From Cryptomeria japonica (lineage: Eukaryota; Streptophyta; Pinopsida; Cupressales; Cupressaceae), in assembly GCF_030272615.1 (NCBI RefSeq), contig NC_081412.1, positions 480,743,657-480,807,656 on the forward strand: a stretch of DNA of 64,000 nucleotides. The letters run 5' to 3'. Positions within the stretch are counted from its first letter, which is position 1. Each line of letters begins with the position of its first letter. Positions 12,724 through 25,226 of the stretch are shown in pieces. The translations under genes and the position numbers were made by a program. The notes beneath the pieces were generated by a model. The model was given only the letters and a program-made list of their open reading frames with translations, did no database searches and was not told the origin of the DNA.

Positions 12724-13962
12724 TGTGTGTAGTCAAATGGTTAAAATAGGTTTATTCTTCTTGTTTTACATATCATTCTAAGCTTAATTTGCATGCCTCA
12801 ACTACTTCCAAATATAATTAATTGAGATATGCTCTTATATCATTTATACTATGTCTTATCCACATATTATTCATAAATAATATTGTGATTAAATATTAAG
12901 ATATTAGATTCAAGTTTCTATTAATTGATAAAAGATATTAGGCTAAACACATGTACTATGATCCAAATTAATTACTACAATCTTCTAAATTTTGAGGTAA
13001 ACATCAAATAATGAAATAATACGGGAGTCCCTTAGTTGTGTTACTTAATGTCATGCCTAAAACATTAGAGTATAATATTCTTTTGTTGTGTTCATGGATT
13101 CTTATATTGAATGTTGTAACCATCCATGTTGCATAAAACAATAAAGTTTATTCATCAAAATAATCATGCATTTAATCCAAATAAAATATTTCAATTACAA
13201 GTGTGAAACTTGAGGGCATCTTACATTCAATCCAACTAAAATATTCTAAGTGCAAGGTCAAAACAAAATGCATTCAAGATTGAAACTTCGTTATCACACA
13301 AATGTGTCAATGGTTTACAATCAATACAACTCAAATGAAGTGCACCAACATACTTCCAACCCAAATGTATTAGTTTGCATTCAATCCAAACAAAGTATTC
13401 CATGTTTAAACAAAAAGAGTTTATCAATCGTACAACTTTAATTTGTTTGTAGATTATAAAATATTTGTTCACTCTCACTTATTATTTTTTATTAATGAGC
13501 AACTCCATCAAGATTCCAAGTATTGGTTGAGTGACTTAAAAGAATCTAGCTTATTATAGCTCGATACTTATCCCTTGCACCATATTATAAATTTGTACAT
13601 CATACAACACTTACATTTGCCCCTATCTTTAACAAGGTTGTAGGAAAACAAATGTTCAACTTAGTTGCCCCTATCATGCTACAATCTCAATTAAGATCTC
13701 TACCATCTATTCTATTTAAAACAATATCAAACTCAAAAATTTCAAATAAACAAACCATTAAACCAAAAACTATATTTAATAATAATATATTATATTACCT
13801 TATATTAAAATTCATACATTGATATTGAATGGATATCAACAAAATACTTTTTTCTTTTCTAAAAATTTAAGAGTAAGAATTTTACCTCAAACAACATGGA
13901 TAAAATTTCAAAATTACTAGCACTTGATTGTTATTGACATAATTTTGAATAGGGGTCCTATG
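12724..13962. other. No recognisable gene
   Basis: AT-rich sequence. Overlapping short frames on both strands at 13236-13478 have no domain. Between 13160 and 13400 a phrase of the type CATTCAATCCAA recurs about four times, suggesting an eroded short repeat. Confidence 0.5.
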
Positions 13963-14058
13963 TATTATTTAGGATACTCATTAAAATCTAAATGATAAAG
14001 AAATTTCATCTATTATTCAGGATGCTCATTAAAATCTAAATGATAAAGAAATTTCATC
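13963..14058. repeat. Tandem duplication of a 48-bp unit
   Basis: Units 13963-14010 and 14011-14058 differ at only two positions. This is a recent two-copy tandem duplication in AT-rich non-coding sequence. Confidence 0.95.
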
Positions 14059-15639
14059 TCATGTTGTAGTTGCAACTACCTTTGTAGATGTGTATGCAAA
14101 ATGTGAAATCAATAGAATTTTTTTAATGTTATATTATGAAATTTGCATTTAATACTTGCTCTTTGGACCATACATAAGCGTGATAAAAACATAATATAAA
14201 TATGTCATGGCTAGTCTTAATTGCCCTTACAATTTTATACATTTCATTTGACCAAAAAGGACAATTCTTATGTTGAGACTCTGCTAGATTGACCTCTTTG
14301 TCGTTTAATACCAACCAAATGTCATTTATTAAATTAAAAATAAGGATTTGGTTATGTGGTAACTTAGTGTTTTAAATTACCACGTAGCATGCCCTCCATG
14401 AAAGCATAATAGCTAGATGGATTTAGTTATTCAATTTCTATTTTATTATAGATATAAGTCTAGTTATGTGGTGATTGTTTGCAATTTTATAATGGAAATT
14501 TTTAATATAATGATATGTGGTATATTTCAAACACTCTTATTCATAGAGTATGATATATCAAGTATTGACATTTTAGATCAAATTTTAATATTTGTGTATG
14601 TTTACTAGATGGATATCAATTTGTCTCATATCATGGAAAAAGTCATTTAACACCCCTTAGTTATTTTGGCTTGTAGTGAAACCAATAAATTAAAAGACTT
14701 CATTGAGGGAGAAAGTAGGAGGGAGTTATGTCCAACCAGCTACTACAATTCATATAAAGAAACCCCTTCATAATGTTGATGCTAATATTAGGATTAATAA
14801 CTATTTTGAATACATATGTAAGAATAACTAGTTGACTACAAATGTTCATAATTTCAATTATGAAGTGAAGTAGTGATTAAATCATTTATGTGGTATAAAT
14901 GTTGATTGTGCCTTTTTCATTTGGACGAATTAAGACAAAACATTGGAATTAAGTCCAAGTCAACTTAATACTCTTGTTTTTTAGCAGGTTGAATGTTATT
15001 TTCTAAGTTTATTTTAGAGGATTATTTGGTCGTGGTAATGGTTGGAGCTGGACTTGAAGTAAAATTAGAGCACATTCCTTGTATCACTCTTTCAATCATG
15101 AATATTTTGTCTTCTTCAATCAAATCACTTTCAAAATAATAACTTTGATCTTATATTATCGTTGCAAATCAGTATTGCATTGTTGTTATGTCCTCTGAGA
15201 AGTCATTTAGACTTTTGCATTTAATTAATGGGTTTATTGTTGCAATGAGTATGAAAATTGGACTTCAAACCATTTGTTGAAGATTTATATTAGGTTAAAA
15301 AATTAATGCAAAGTCTTTGTATTCCTCAAGTAAAAAATGAATAAAGGAAAATCTCTTTCTATTAGTTCATCGTTCAATATATGTCTTATAGTACATTTGC
15401 AATTAGGAAATAAATATCCTTCCTAGTTTTGTATGCTTATTTATTATCTTCTCTACAAAAGTTAAGTTACATGTCACTATAAATTTGAGTATTAAACTTT
15501 AAAGCAACAATATAAACTTCATATCCATAGTAAAAAACATATCATTGACATACAACCTTAACTATTTGTTAAAATGCCAATTAACTAAGTTGGGGAAAGG
15601 TGCAAAATAATGTAGGTACAATACATAGCATGAAAGATA
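14059..15639. other. No recognisable gene
   Basis: AT-rich sequence without domain-bearing frames. The open frames at 14129-14314 and 14417-14608 are short and of low complexity. Confidence 0.5.
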
Positions 15640-17390
15640 TAACAAATTTTGCCTATGCTAGACAATTAGTGTATGTTCTGTGAGGATGTGTTCAAATCCC
15701 CAATTTTTTCACTGGATTAGATAACAAGTAAGACAAATCAGAAAGACTCTTTATTCAAGGGTCATTAACAACATCATAGCCCACTAGTCTCGATACTTTG
15801 TCAACTCAAACAACCATGTCACCCCCTAGAGGGCGTCCATTTTTTTGCCTTTTGCCAGAAATTAACTCTAAGTGAATTGCTTCACAATTGAGTAGTTATC
15901 TTGGGAGATATATGGTGAGTGATCTTGGGGGTGGATTCTTCCCCACCCTTGCACTATGATATTGAAAATGTTTGGATACTGACTCGGTTCAAGGTTTCTA
16001 GTGCTAAAGTTTTTAATCAGGCTTTTGTTTGGTCTTCAGTGATAAACTCCCTCGGGAGGCTTCCCAACCTTTAGAACAAAGGCTTTACATATCTTAAAGA
16101 TACTGGGGGAAGGCTAATCACTGAGAAAAACCATTGAAGTGGACTTTCGTCAGCCTCCACATTTGATTGTAGTGGATTGGAATACTTGGTGATAAAGTCA
16201 TTTCCCACTTAGGTCATTCCCCTCTCACTGACCATTAATGGCGCTCTAACAACAACTCAGGAGGGCAGGCCTACTAAAGGATTTAAATGCTTGAAATAAA
16301 GAAAGCATAAGAGTGGTTTGGCTTTTTGGTCACCCAATTAAGGGGAGAGCATATACCTTCCACTTTTGAGACAAAGCAAACAAGTTCTTTTTAGCTTTCA
16401 AAGCAATGATTTGCTAACTTCTACTTGGAGATTTTGCTCCAAAAAAGCATGGTGTTCTTTTTAACTTTGCATAGCAATGATTTTCTATCTAAAAATGGAA
16501 ATTCTGGTCAACAAAAGAAATTGCGATATTGGTCAACAAAAGTAAAGTCGATGAGTGAAAATTTTCCTTTTGCCTTGCACAAAAATAAAGATGAGGTTCT
16601 TTTATTCTTTGCAAAAAAAAAATCAAAATGAATCCTTTTATGCACCAAAGGAAGGTGAAGTTCTTTTTACCTTTGCAAACTGAAAAGTAAATTTGTTTTG
16701 TTCTTTTTAAACCCAAATTGAAGTGTTTTCCTAACTTGCAAGAATGAAAAATTCGCTTTGTTGTTCTTTTTATCCATGCAATAAAGAAAAGATTGAGTTT
16801 TGTTTTAAACACCAAAAGGAAAGCGTGAAATTCATTTTATGCATCCCAAAGAAATCATGAGATTCATTTTAAGCTTTTGAAAAAAAAAAAAGGTGAGTTC
16901 TTTTTACTAACTTTGAAAGAAAGCAAAGAAAAATAAACTAACTCCTTATGTTCTTGCATAAAAACGTTAGCACCTGCACATAGTCAGTTAGCAAGAAAAA
17001 TCAAAATCATGATGGTGGGCTTCACAAGCCTAAATTTTTCTTTCTTCGGTTACAATTTTGTCTTTTTCTCTGTCAGAGCTATGCGCTAGCCCGGTGCATA
17101 GATGCGCTACAGAAAAGTGCAGATGTGCTACCCTGTCTATCGAATGCACTATACTGGTTACCGAATGCGCTATGTTGTTGTTCCAATGCACATAATAAAA
17201 CCAGAATGTTATGCGCTATCCTAGAGTCTATATGCGCTAGGGAAAGAGTCTGATGTGCTAAACAGTACACCAAAAGCGCTAATGAAAGGTTCCAATGTGC
17301 TAATGAAAGGGTCCAATGCACTAATACAACTTTTTTGCTTGCTTGCAATCTTGATCCTGCATCAAAAACAATGTGATTAATGGGGTCCGA
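15640..17390 (-). mobile_element. Leader/5' internal fragment of a minus-strand LTR retrotransposon
   Basis: This region lies downstream, in minus sense, of the PBS at 17391-17407. Its stretch 16195-16345 matches the leader of the element at 55-64 kb (about 62960-63120): both carry TTCCCACTTAGGTC, then CCCCTCTCACTGACC, then a GGAGGGCAGGCCT block and a similar tail. A loose repeat of about 75 bp marked by GTTCTTTTTA runs through 16380-16900. No gag or pol is readable and no 3' LTR lies further down, so the element is truncated. The low-coordinate limit is approximate. Confidence 0.65.
17081..17336 (-). repeat. Twelve-unit 21-bp tandem repeat, core ATGCGCTA, beside the PBS
   Basis: Twelve consecutive units begin with ATGCGCTA or a one- or two-base variant (ATGTGCTA, ATGCACTA, AAGCGCTA). 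Eleven are 21 bp and one is 25 bp. Only the 8-base core is conserved; the remaining 13 bases vary. Because 21 is seven codons, a 131-residue frame with a heptad-like repeat opens on the minus strand, but it sits in the untranslated leader and I do not call it a gene. A parallel array lies in the same position of the 55-64 kb element. Confidence 0.9.
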
Positions 17391-17407
17391 CCCCACGGTG
17401 GGCACCA
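17391..17407 (-). other. Primer-binding site region of the 17-kb element
   Basis: On the minus strand this reads TGGTGCCCACCGTGGGG, a sequence of the kind found just after the 5' LTR in many plant Ty3/gypsy elements. It lies four bases from the LTR edge at 17412. It matches the PBS region at 63646-63660 except for small changes (TGGTGCC here, TGGCGCC there). Confidence 0.75.
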
Positions 17408-17411
17408 GAAA

Positions 17412-18811
17412 TGTGTGCGGGAAATGTGGGAAACATAAACATAAAATTTTGATTTCAAAGTGTCCACACACCAATGGGACTCTTGGTGCAAGTTATAGGA
17501 GCTATATTGAATAGCTCAAATTCCCAAGGGGTGTTCCATTGTTCTCTATCTCACAGGATCCATGAAGTCAATGTCATTGCTCTTAGATCACTGAGCAAAG
17601 TGACTTAGGAATGACAACTCCAAGAACGAGTGATGTTTGATTATAAGCATGAATGCATTCCTATATATGTATGATATTGAAACTAGAATGATTTAAACTA
17701 GTATGAATATGATGCTATGATAAAGATTAGTAATCCTATCCTAACAAGATATACTAGTCTAACATGGATATGCTATGATATTAAAATGCTTCTAAATGTT
17801 TTATGTGTTTTAGCAAAGAGAGGCTTGATGCTTAGTAAAATGACTATAAATTAGATGCAAGAAACTTGGATGATATGAAAATGAGATAATGAGAGCTCTA
17901 TTTATAGGGAAAATAGGGCAATGGATGGTCAAGATTGGATAATCTTAGCAAGGGCCAGGATTGAAAGTTATCAATCCATGTTTACAATTCTCACCAATGA
18001 AATGGTTACAATTGTCAACAAGAGGTTGCTTGAGAGGAGATGAAAGAAGCATTTAATGCTTGAGGAGACATGAAGGTTACCTTAGGAGGTAAGGGTGAAG
18101 GTTAGGTTAGGGTTATCCATTGGATAAAGCTTTTATCCAAAGGATAAACTCTTGTGCAAGGGTTAAAGGGATAACCAAGGTTAAAGCCATCAATGCTTGA
18201 TGAGACCCTTGGGTTAGATGAGGGTTGAGTTAGAGAAAGTCTCTAATCATACAAGAAGGTTGAGTTTAACCATTAATGGTTATGTAAGAGCCTTTAATGG
18301 TTTGGAAGACTTTGAGGGTTTGAGAAGTGACTTCCCTTTGCTTAGGGATGTGACAATATTTAGGAGATGGATTAGGCTAATTTAGAAGTGATTAGAAGAA
18401 TCTAGAAGGGGTTTAGGAGGCAAGTGGGAGATGTAGGAAAATGCAAGTGGAGGGAAAAGGAATTTAATTAAAATAAAATTACTTTATTTCAATCAAATAG
18501 ATGCAACTTGCATAGATACAAGTGGGGGATTTAAATAAATAAATTAGATTTATTTATTTGCAAGGATCAATTTGATTAAATGTAAATTTAATTAAAAAGG
18601 GAGAAAGGGGAATTAATTAAATAAAGTGATTTATTTAATTAAAGGCTAAAAAAGGTTTAGGTGAACTTAATTAAATAAATTGAGCAATTCATTTAATCAA
18701 ATAGATGAATGTGAAGAAATTAATTAACTAGAATTTAATTAATAAGGGGAATGAGGTTAAAATGAATATTAAATATTCACTTAGGAAAGTGGTCAGATTT
18801 ATACGTCTACA
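17412..18811 (-). mobile_element. 5' LTR, about 1,400 bp, minus-strand element
   Basis: The LTR starts TGTGTGCGGG beside the PBS and most plausibly ends TCTACA at 18811, giving TG...CA termini. A minus-strand TATA box, TATAAATA (17899-17906), places the promoter about two thirds of the way toward the PBS side. The stretch 18450-18780 is rich in AATTAAATAAA-type sequence, as is the LTR at 55.1-57.3 kb. No matching second LTR lies in the window. The outer edge rests on the TG...CA rule alone. Confidence 0.65.
17899..17906 (-). promoter_or_regulatory. Probable LTR TATA box
   Basis: The minus strand reads CTATAAATAGAGCTCTC across this site, a strong TATA consensus. It lies about 490 bp from the LTR edge next to the PBS, a sensible distance for an R-U5 region in minus orientation. 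The 55-kb LTR has the same TATAAATA about 480 bp from its corresponding edge. Confidence 0.6.
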
Positions 18812-18959
18812 AGAAGTGTTGAATGGTTAGCTACAACAAGCTCATATCTAGAGGGAGCAACTCAAACACTAATGATGTTGTTGCTAGTCCATTTACTTGT
18901 GTTATGATTGTTCTTTATGTGTGTTGATGATTGGATTATTTACTATCTTTGTTGACTTC

Positions 18960-19760
18960 TACATCTGATGGTTTCCTTTATTGTGTCCTCTAGAGTATAA
19001 AGACTACAATAAGATTTATTGAGGTTAAGACTTAAAAATGTAGTTTCCCCATTTCACTCGCTAAAAATTCCAAAATAAGGATCCATACTTAAGGTTGAAA
19101 TGACATTGATCACTTCCTTTCTTAGTTTTGAAACCACATAGTGGTTAGTTGCAGAAATAACCCATTTGTCATCCCCCATAATTCTCACCACATTATATAA
19201 GAATATCGCCAAAAGCATTGCGTCATAGATGTGAGTCTATTGTAGATGAATAATCCCATTGATTTCCTTGATTACATTCCCTTCCTCATCTATGTCAAAC
19301 TTGAAGATCAATCAAAGCTAGATCTCTACCTTAGGAATTGATTTTAACCACATCTTTGTTTTCCAACTAATTGTGATTAGAGAAGCCACTGCTCCGATTA
19401 CAAACTATGAATCCAAATAAATATCAATCAAGCTCAACCTTTTACGCATCCACTCCCAAGATTCCTATGATAATGCAATGGGGAATTGTAATAATAAATT
19501 ATCCAACATTTCTCTGTGGAGTTCAGAAAAAGGGCATTGGAAAGGCCCAATGAACCCTATTTTGATCGGTCTATCCCAAATTAATATCTTGTTGTGTAGC
19601 ACTGAACATGTGAATGCTCTGGCTTTTGGGAGGACATCGAAGTTCCAACATAGATGAAAGGACCAGTGTTGTAATTTCAGGAGAAGATGAACACTTTTCA
19701 CTTTGTTGAGAGTAACAAGTGTTGACAATGATGTCCATCTCATCATTCTTATTGACATCC
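18960..19760 (-). pseudogene. Decayed protein-coding remnant, unknown family
   Basis: Reading the minus strand from about 19758 downward gives coherent protein sequence broken by a few stops. It includes a segment reading RPIKIGFIGPFQCPF near 19550. A later segment around 19100-19310 reads FDIDEEGNVIKEINGIIHL, then a TAG, then THIYDAMLLAIFLYNVVRIMGD. The composition and frame persistence look like former coding sequence rather than chance. I do not recognise the family. Being among transposon debris, it may be a retroelement cargo or gag-like protein. It lies just beyond the outer edge of the LTR at 17.4-18.8 kb, so that element probably inserted into or beside it. Confidence 0.45.
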
Positions 19761-19769
19761 TCTAATTTT

Positions 19770-22700
19770 GAGTTCCCCATTTCTTCATGTTCAACATTCT
19801 TTCCCTTTGTTTCATAGGGTATCCGTACGAGCTAGTAGCATATCGAGACCTATCACTATATGGTACCCAGATCCCACAATATACCTTCACTTGGTTCCAT
19901 TTATAGATCTATCTCTAGATCCAGTGAAAGATCCATACCCAAAAGTAAGGGCAGGGAAAGGGATAGGGGTATAGGTAGTTTACTTAGTGGACTAAGCTCA
20001 AGTGGATTCATAGATTATGTAGATTAATCCAAATGACATTCAAAAAGGTATGGGAGTCTAATTCTTGCTTCCTTGTGGTGTCCTTAGGTGCTTCTTGAGT
20101 CAGGGATTGATAAGGGTCTTGTCAACATGTATCTTTGGGGATCCATCATGTCATGGTCCTGCGAGGTCATCAAGTGCAAGAGCCTTCATTGTGAGAGTGA
20201 CATTTGCATTTCAGGTAAAATATTTTGGGATCTCTCTCTTAATCCCATGTAACGAACTTCTATTTGTTGTAATTTGAGTCAAAATTTCTACGATTGCTAT
20301 CAATTTCGATTCATTCATAAATTAGGGTTGCACATATCAATCTCCAAGTTTTTTCTTAGCACAAGCCCAATTTTTGTTAAGCACTCATTTGACTGGTACT
20401 CCAATGGAAGGTTGTATAACTTAAACCATGTCAATTCCTCTACAAATTAAGTCCTTCTAGGATAGAAATTTGAGCAATTCATTATATATGGTGAAAAAAC
20501 ATATGTTTTTGATTGTATGTGCATGAAATTTTCTACAACATCAATTTCAAGCATTTCAATATATATGAGTACAAATAAAATAAAATTCTTGTAGCACATT
20601 TGAGTTTCTATTCTTGCTCAACAAGAAATTGGAGGATTTCAATATATATGGTGAAAAAAAAAAAAGTTTTTTGATTCTATGTGCATGAAATTGTTCTATA
20701 ACAAATCTGAGCCTTTCAATATATATATGACGTTCTCAGTGTTTGAATATTGTTTAGTAATTCCTCCCACTTGCATAGTTTTATGCTTTTAGTTTTTCAA
20801 CTTTATTTGGGATGATTATGCATAAAAGTTGTTTTAGTTTTTTAGTTTTAGTTATTTGCTTTATTTCTAATTGTTAAAAAATCTCATACCCCACTGCATG
20901 TGAGTGGTCGTCAATATAAAAACTAACCCATTTTACTCATTGATGCATCATAAACCTCACCATAAGATGGCATCAAGCCTACTTTCTCTTTCCTTTGAGT
21001 TCCACAAGTGTAGTAATTGTATTCATATTTTCATTGCCTATTTTGAAAAAGATGATACATAACTTGTTTTTAACTTCCTTTTATAACCTCCCTTATTCAA
21101 TGCCATTGCAACATCTCATATAATTTCAGAGAATAATAATAAACAATATCTTGTAGCTCATCATGGGTGTCCAACTTACCTATTTCAAGAACTTTGGAGA
21201 TTCAACATTATACATTGGGATTGTAATTAAATATTAGACTATCTACACAAAAATTTAGAGAGAGACTCATTTAATAGCATTTGGAAGCCTTGGCAAATAG
21301 TTTCCTAACACCTCACTTGGTATGACCAATCTCTTTAGCATGGTCTTAATTTCTCTATCTCTTCCATTTGGTGGAACAAGCTATTTTAGTATAATGAATC
21401 CCCTTTACTCTTCATCAACAAGTTTAAAGGAAAGAGGTTTGTTAGGAAAGGCATCTATATGTTTAAAGAATTGAGGGACCTCCCAAGCTCCAACAAACAT
21501 CGTGAACCCACCTCAAACATAAATTTGTCCATAAGGCATTTGATAAACAAGCTTCCCATGATATTCAAGATCTAGTTCCTTCTTTTGTCATACCCAAATT
21601 ATCCTCCTATCAACATATTTTTGAAAGACAAGATGTTGTCCAATACTTGTAGTTTCCTCTTATTTCCCATTAAATCCATCTACTACCTTATACTCCTTTA
21701 TTTAAAAATTCCAAAAAAGACTAAATGACAAGTGGCATTATAAATTACCCTACATTATGTGGATGGATCTCAATAATGAACTCTAGAAATCAAATGTTTA
21801 TTGGTATTCCTAACTCACATATACATGATTACTCTATGCCAAACTTCTCAATGGTTGATGTATAAGATTCATTCAACCCACCAATCTTGTCCATTATATA
21901 GCAAGAAAGATTCCTCTAAGAATGTGTTTGATACTTTTCCCATACCTCTCATGTTAGGGAACTCCACTAGATCATCTTTCCCCATATTTTCTATCAAAAT
22001 GGTAATGTGGAAAGTTTTACTTTTTGGTTTCATTGTGTTCTTTAATGTGGTATCTAAAATGCATAAGCAAGTGTTTATCAAAATTATTTAGAGGTCTATA
22101 TGCATAGTTCTATTCTCTTAATATTTATATCCTCATTGTTAAATTTTGATATCTCTAATACCATTTCGAATTTTGTAACACAAAATTTTGCAACACAAAC
22201 CTACAAGATCAAACAAAAAACTAGAACACCTTCCACAAATGGGAGTAGCAAGAAAAATATGTCATATTCCTCAAAAGCAAAGCTTACAGAAAGAATGATA
22301 CAATGCATAAAGACTTTTTTTATAGAAAGAAACAGATGCCCTAATCCTAAAATTAGGAGAACTAAAGTAAAGCATGAAGGATCTAAGCAACTGACAGATG
22401 GTGTCACAACTAATGAATTGTGCACCTGATAGGGGATTCTATGCATATGATAAAGTTGCATGGGTGACTAATTTAGATCACCTGACAAGGTTGTGATTAA
22501 TTTTGTAATATGTTTATCTATTGACACAATGGTTGGCTTGATTGTAGGATGACCTAGATATGATGATGTTGTGGGAGAGACATCCTCTAACCCAGAGTAT
22601 GCAACCCCTATTGATGGAGATTGGCCATTTGACACTAGGCTCAATAGGAATATGTCATGTGGTTTTCATGCCTAGAATTTGGGCTAATCTCATACTCCTG

Positions 22701-22970
22701 ATTGTCTTAGCTGAGAGATGGCACAAGAAGAATAGCTCGTTTCACCTATAGATAGGTGAGATGTAGGTGATGCTAGAGGATGTCTAGAGGATTCTATGGA
22801 TCCCCATCTATGGATAGTATGTCATGTATGACACATTCAGAGATAATAAGGGTTTGTGATGAGTGTTTGTGGATGAGAACTTGGATTCTTATGACAAGGA
22901 GTTTAGTTGGAGGCTAATGGTATCCATATAATGGTCTCAGATTTTGTGTTGATAACAAATTTACATCAGT
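19770..22970. other. No recognisable gene; AT-rich, probably old repeats
   Basis: Open frames at 21801-22091, 22100-22429 and 22201-22461 overlap on opposite strands and show no domain. Two similar phrases, around 20470-20540 and 20640-20720 (each with AATATATATGG and TGATTNTATGTGCATGAAATT), form an imperfect local duplication of about 170-bp period. Nothing else could be assigned. Confidence 0.5.
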
Positions 22971-22977
22971 GTAAATA

Positions 22978-23271
22978 GAGGGGGACTCACAAATTATAAT
23001 CAATGCCACCAAGAACAACTCGACACCCAGTTGGAAGCTTCATCGCTATTTGGTTGATATTGTAATGCACCTTAACCAATTTCAAAATTATAGAATTTCC
23101 CACACTTTTCGCAAAGCAAACAAAGCAACCGATTATCTAGCTAATGTTGGTGTCTCACTGGAATCATACACTGAGAAAATCTTGACTTTTGACTGGCAGA
23201 ATGACCTGAAACAGATTGTAAAGGACGATTTGGTTGAATTGGTCTACAAAGTCAAGTCAAGGACCGAATAA
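22978..23271 (+). pseudogene. RNase H-like domain fragment of a retroelement
   Basis: The plus frame opens with IEGDSQIIINATKN (GAG at 22981), then has WKLHRYL, then ISHTFRKANKATDYLANVG. This matches the plant RNase H-like domain (RVT_3 type): the catalytic Asp in EGDS and a conserved RxxNKxxDxLAN stretch near the C-terminus, where the His of the HTFR segment is also retained. The domain cuts RNA in RNA-DNA hybrids in retroelements. The frame runs open to the stop at 23269-23271 but upstream sequence is broken by a TAA, so only the second half of the domain survives. A LINE origin is likely but not proven. Confidence 0.65.
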
Positions 23272-23692
23272 GAAGTAGGAAGGTACCTGGGCCATCATGG
23301 AAACTTTCGATGGGTAATTCTATGGCCCAAGATGCAGACATAACCAATGCGGATCTCAAGGTCTCTTATGATTGCGCATCGGATGTTGGTGAATGTGGAT
23401 TGAGCATGGGAGCTTCATTTTAGCTAGAGGTAGGCCATACCTTAGTGGAAGGACAAACCAGAGACCTCTATTTTTTCATGCGCTTTGGCAGATTGGTATT
23501 AGGTCGGTTAGATAAAGTACGTATGACCAACGACTTGACAAGTTCTTAGAATAGTAAAGATATGTTGTTTGGATGAACCTTGATTGGAAGTCGGGCCTGT
23601 TCTGGTCTCTATACTTCTTTAGAAAGTCCGAAACTTTATATAAGGAATGGTTTAGATTGTAGTCTTAAGCCTAGAAGTATCGATCTCAACCG

Positions 23693-24280
23693 ATGGTGCA
23701 TCATTTTGGTCTCAGTTGCCTGTGTAGAGAGGAATCGTTCCAAGCCCAATGCAACCAACTATTTCAAGCAAATGATGTGGTCTGGAATGCTATATGGTGG
23801 GTGGCTAATGGTATATTGGGTGGTAATCAACATTGGTGTGATGGGTTTGTCTATGAGGTTGTCATTTGCCCTATGGTTAACATATTTGATTCAAAGGAAG
23901 TGAGCATACAAAGGATCGATGGATTTGTCCGCCCGTCTGATGGACAAGCCCCGACAAATGCCATTCTAGAGTTGGATTCTGATTGTTGGGTAAGCACCCT
24001 CAACATCTATTTTAACCACACCAACTACATATCCTCTGAATTGGAGGATTCAGACAGTGAAGATGAGGAAATTGCCCAAAAAAGGGCAGCATGGGAGAGG
24101 AGGAAGAACTCCATCTAGAAGGCATGGGAGGTGTTTAGGGTAGGGGTCATGAATGGGAATCTGGATCCCTTCCTCAAACTACTCAACTCTGATGATAACT
24201 GGCTCTCGACATCAGTCGCTGTCAAATTAATGGAGATTGGAGAGAACATGGTTGTCATACTCCAACACATTGGGAATTAG
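23693..24280 (+). pseudogene. Unknown acidic protein remnant
   Basis: An open frame runs from 23693 to a TAG at 24116-24118 and continues in the same frame to a TAG at 24278-24280, about 195 codons in all. The middle has an acidic cluster, SSELEDSDSEDEEIAQKRAA, followed by a charged WERRK stretch. The region after the internal stop reads AWEVFRVGVMNGNLDPF. The persistence of frame on both sides of a single stop suggests former coding sequence. I do not recognise a family. It follows the RNase H fragment by about 420 bp and could belong to the same old element. Confidence 0.4.
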
Positions 24281-25226
24281 TTTTTCTCTTTATCTACAAT
24301 TTCTTGTTTTGCATGTCACTTGAAACTACACTTCTATGACCCTTTTGCAAACAATAGGAATAATTTTGTAAAATTAGCAGTACAACTATTTTAGGTACTT
24401 ACCCACTATGTTATAAAACATCTTGTTATGGTAAATAGAAAAAGTCTTAGGTGAAACTATGTTAGAAATGGCTCACCATTGTAGGTACATGGAGCACTTT
24501 TGATGGTCATTTTGCAACTCACCTTGAGTCTACATGAGCTGCAGAAGCTTGTGATAAGTATGGATGATTGTTTCCTTCCAATATGCAGACCTAAACAATA
24601 GCATAAATCTCTATCATATTTTAGGGCCTTTCTTACCTTTGGGGTTGAGTTTATCTTCAACCAATATTTTGACATTTAAAGATGTCATTTTCATCTAGAT
24701 CTACTGATGATGGATGCTAGACATTACAATTTGTAAAGAACCAATGCTTCTTAGAGTTCTTGATGCCAATTTTTGAACACAATGTGGGTTAAGTATTGAT
24801 GTAGTCAAATACAAATTTTCTCTCACAGTTGCCACAAAATTTACTTTTCTTCATTTGTATCTTTTGGAAAAATCTTCCTTGATGAAATATTTTGTATTTA
24901 CTTTTGATTGTCATTTTCCTTTCTGATTTGCAATCCTTTCTTGATGTTTTCACCTGGTGTATCAGATTGTGTGTGTTCTTTAAATTATTTATGAGTCTTA
25001 AATTGTTCATATCATCTAAAAGGAATTGTTGCTTATGATCTTTGTGTCATTTATCTCTATTTTCCTTTGATTCTAAATTCACAATTGCATCTATGTCATG
25101 GCTATGTATAGGTGTTAGTTTTGCCTTTTCTACTTTCTAGTTAAAAGCATACCCCTAAAAAAGTTAAATTACATCAAACAAGGGAATTGTACCTCTAAAA
25201 TTTAGAGGAAAATCACTTATTTAATA
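24281..25226. other. No recognisable gene
   Basis: AT-rich sequence between coding remnants. Minus frames at 24457-24675 and 24789-25010 are short and lysine-rich with no domain. It may be the 5' part of the element that contains the zinc-knuckle fragment at 25.2-25.6 kb. Confidence 0.45.

Noticed and set aside
13236-13478. Overlapping frames on both strands
   Set aside because: No domain, no coding-like composition, and opposite-strand frames of similar length indicate chance.
17079-17474. Minus-strand frame of 131 residues with a heptad-like repeat
   Set aside because: It is produced by the 21-bp array and crosses the PBS and LTR edge, so it is not a plausible gene.
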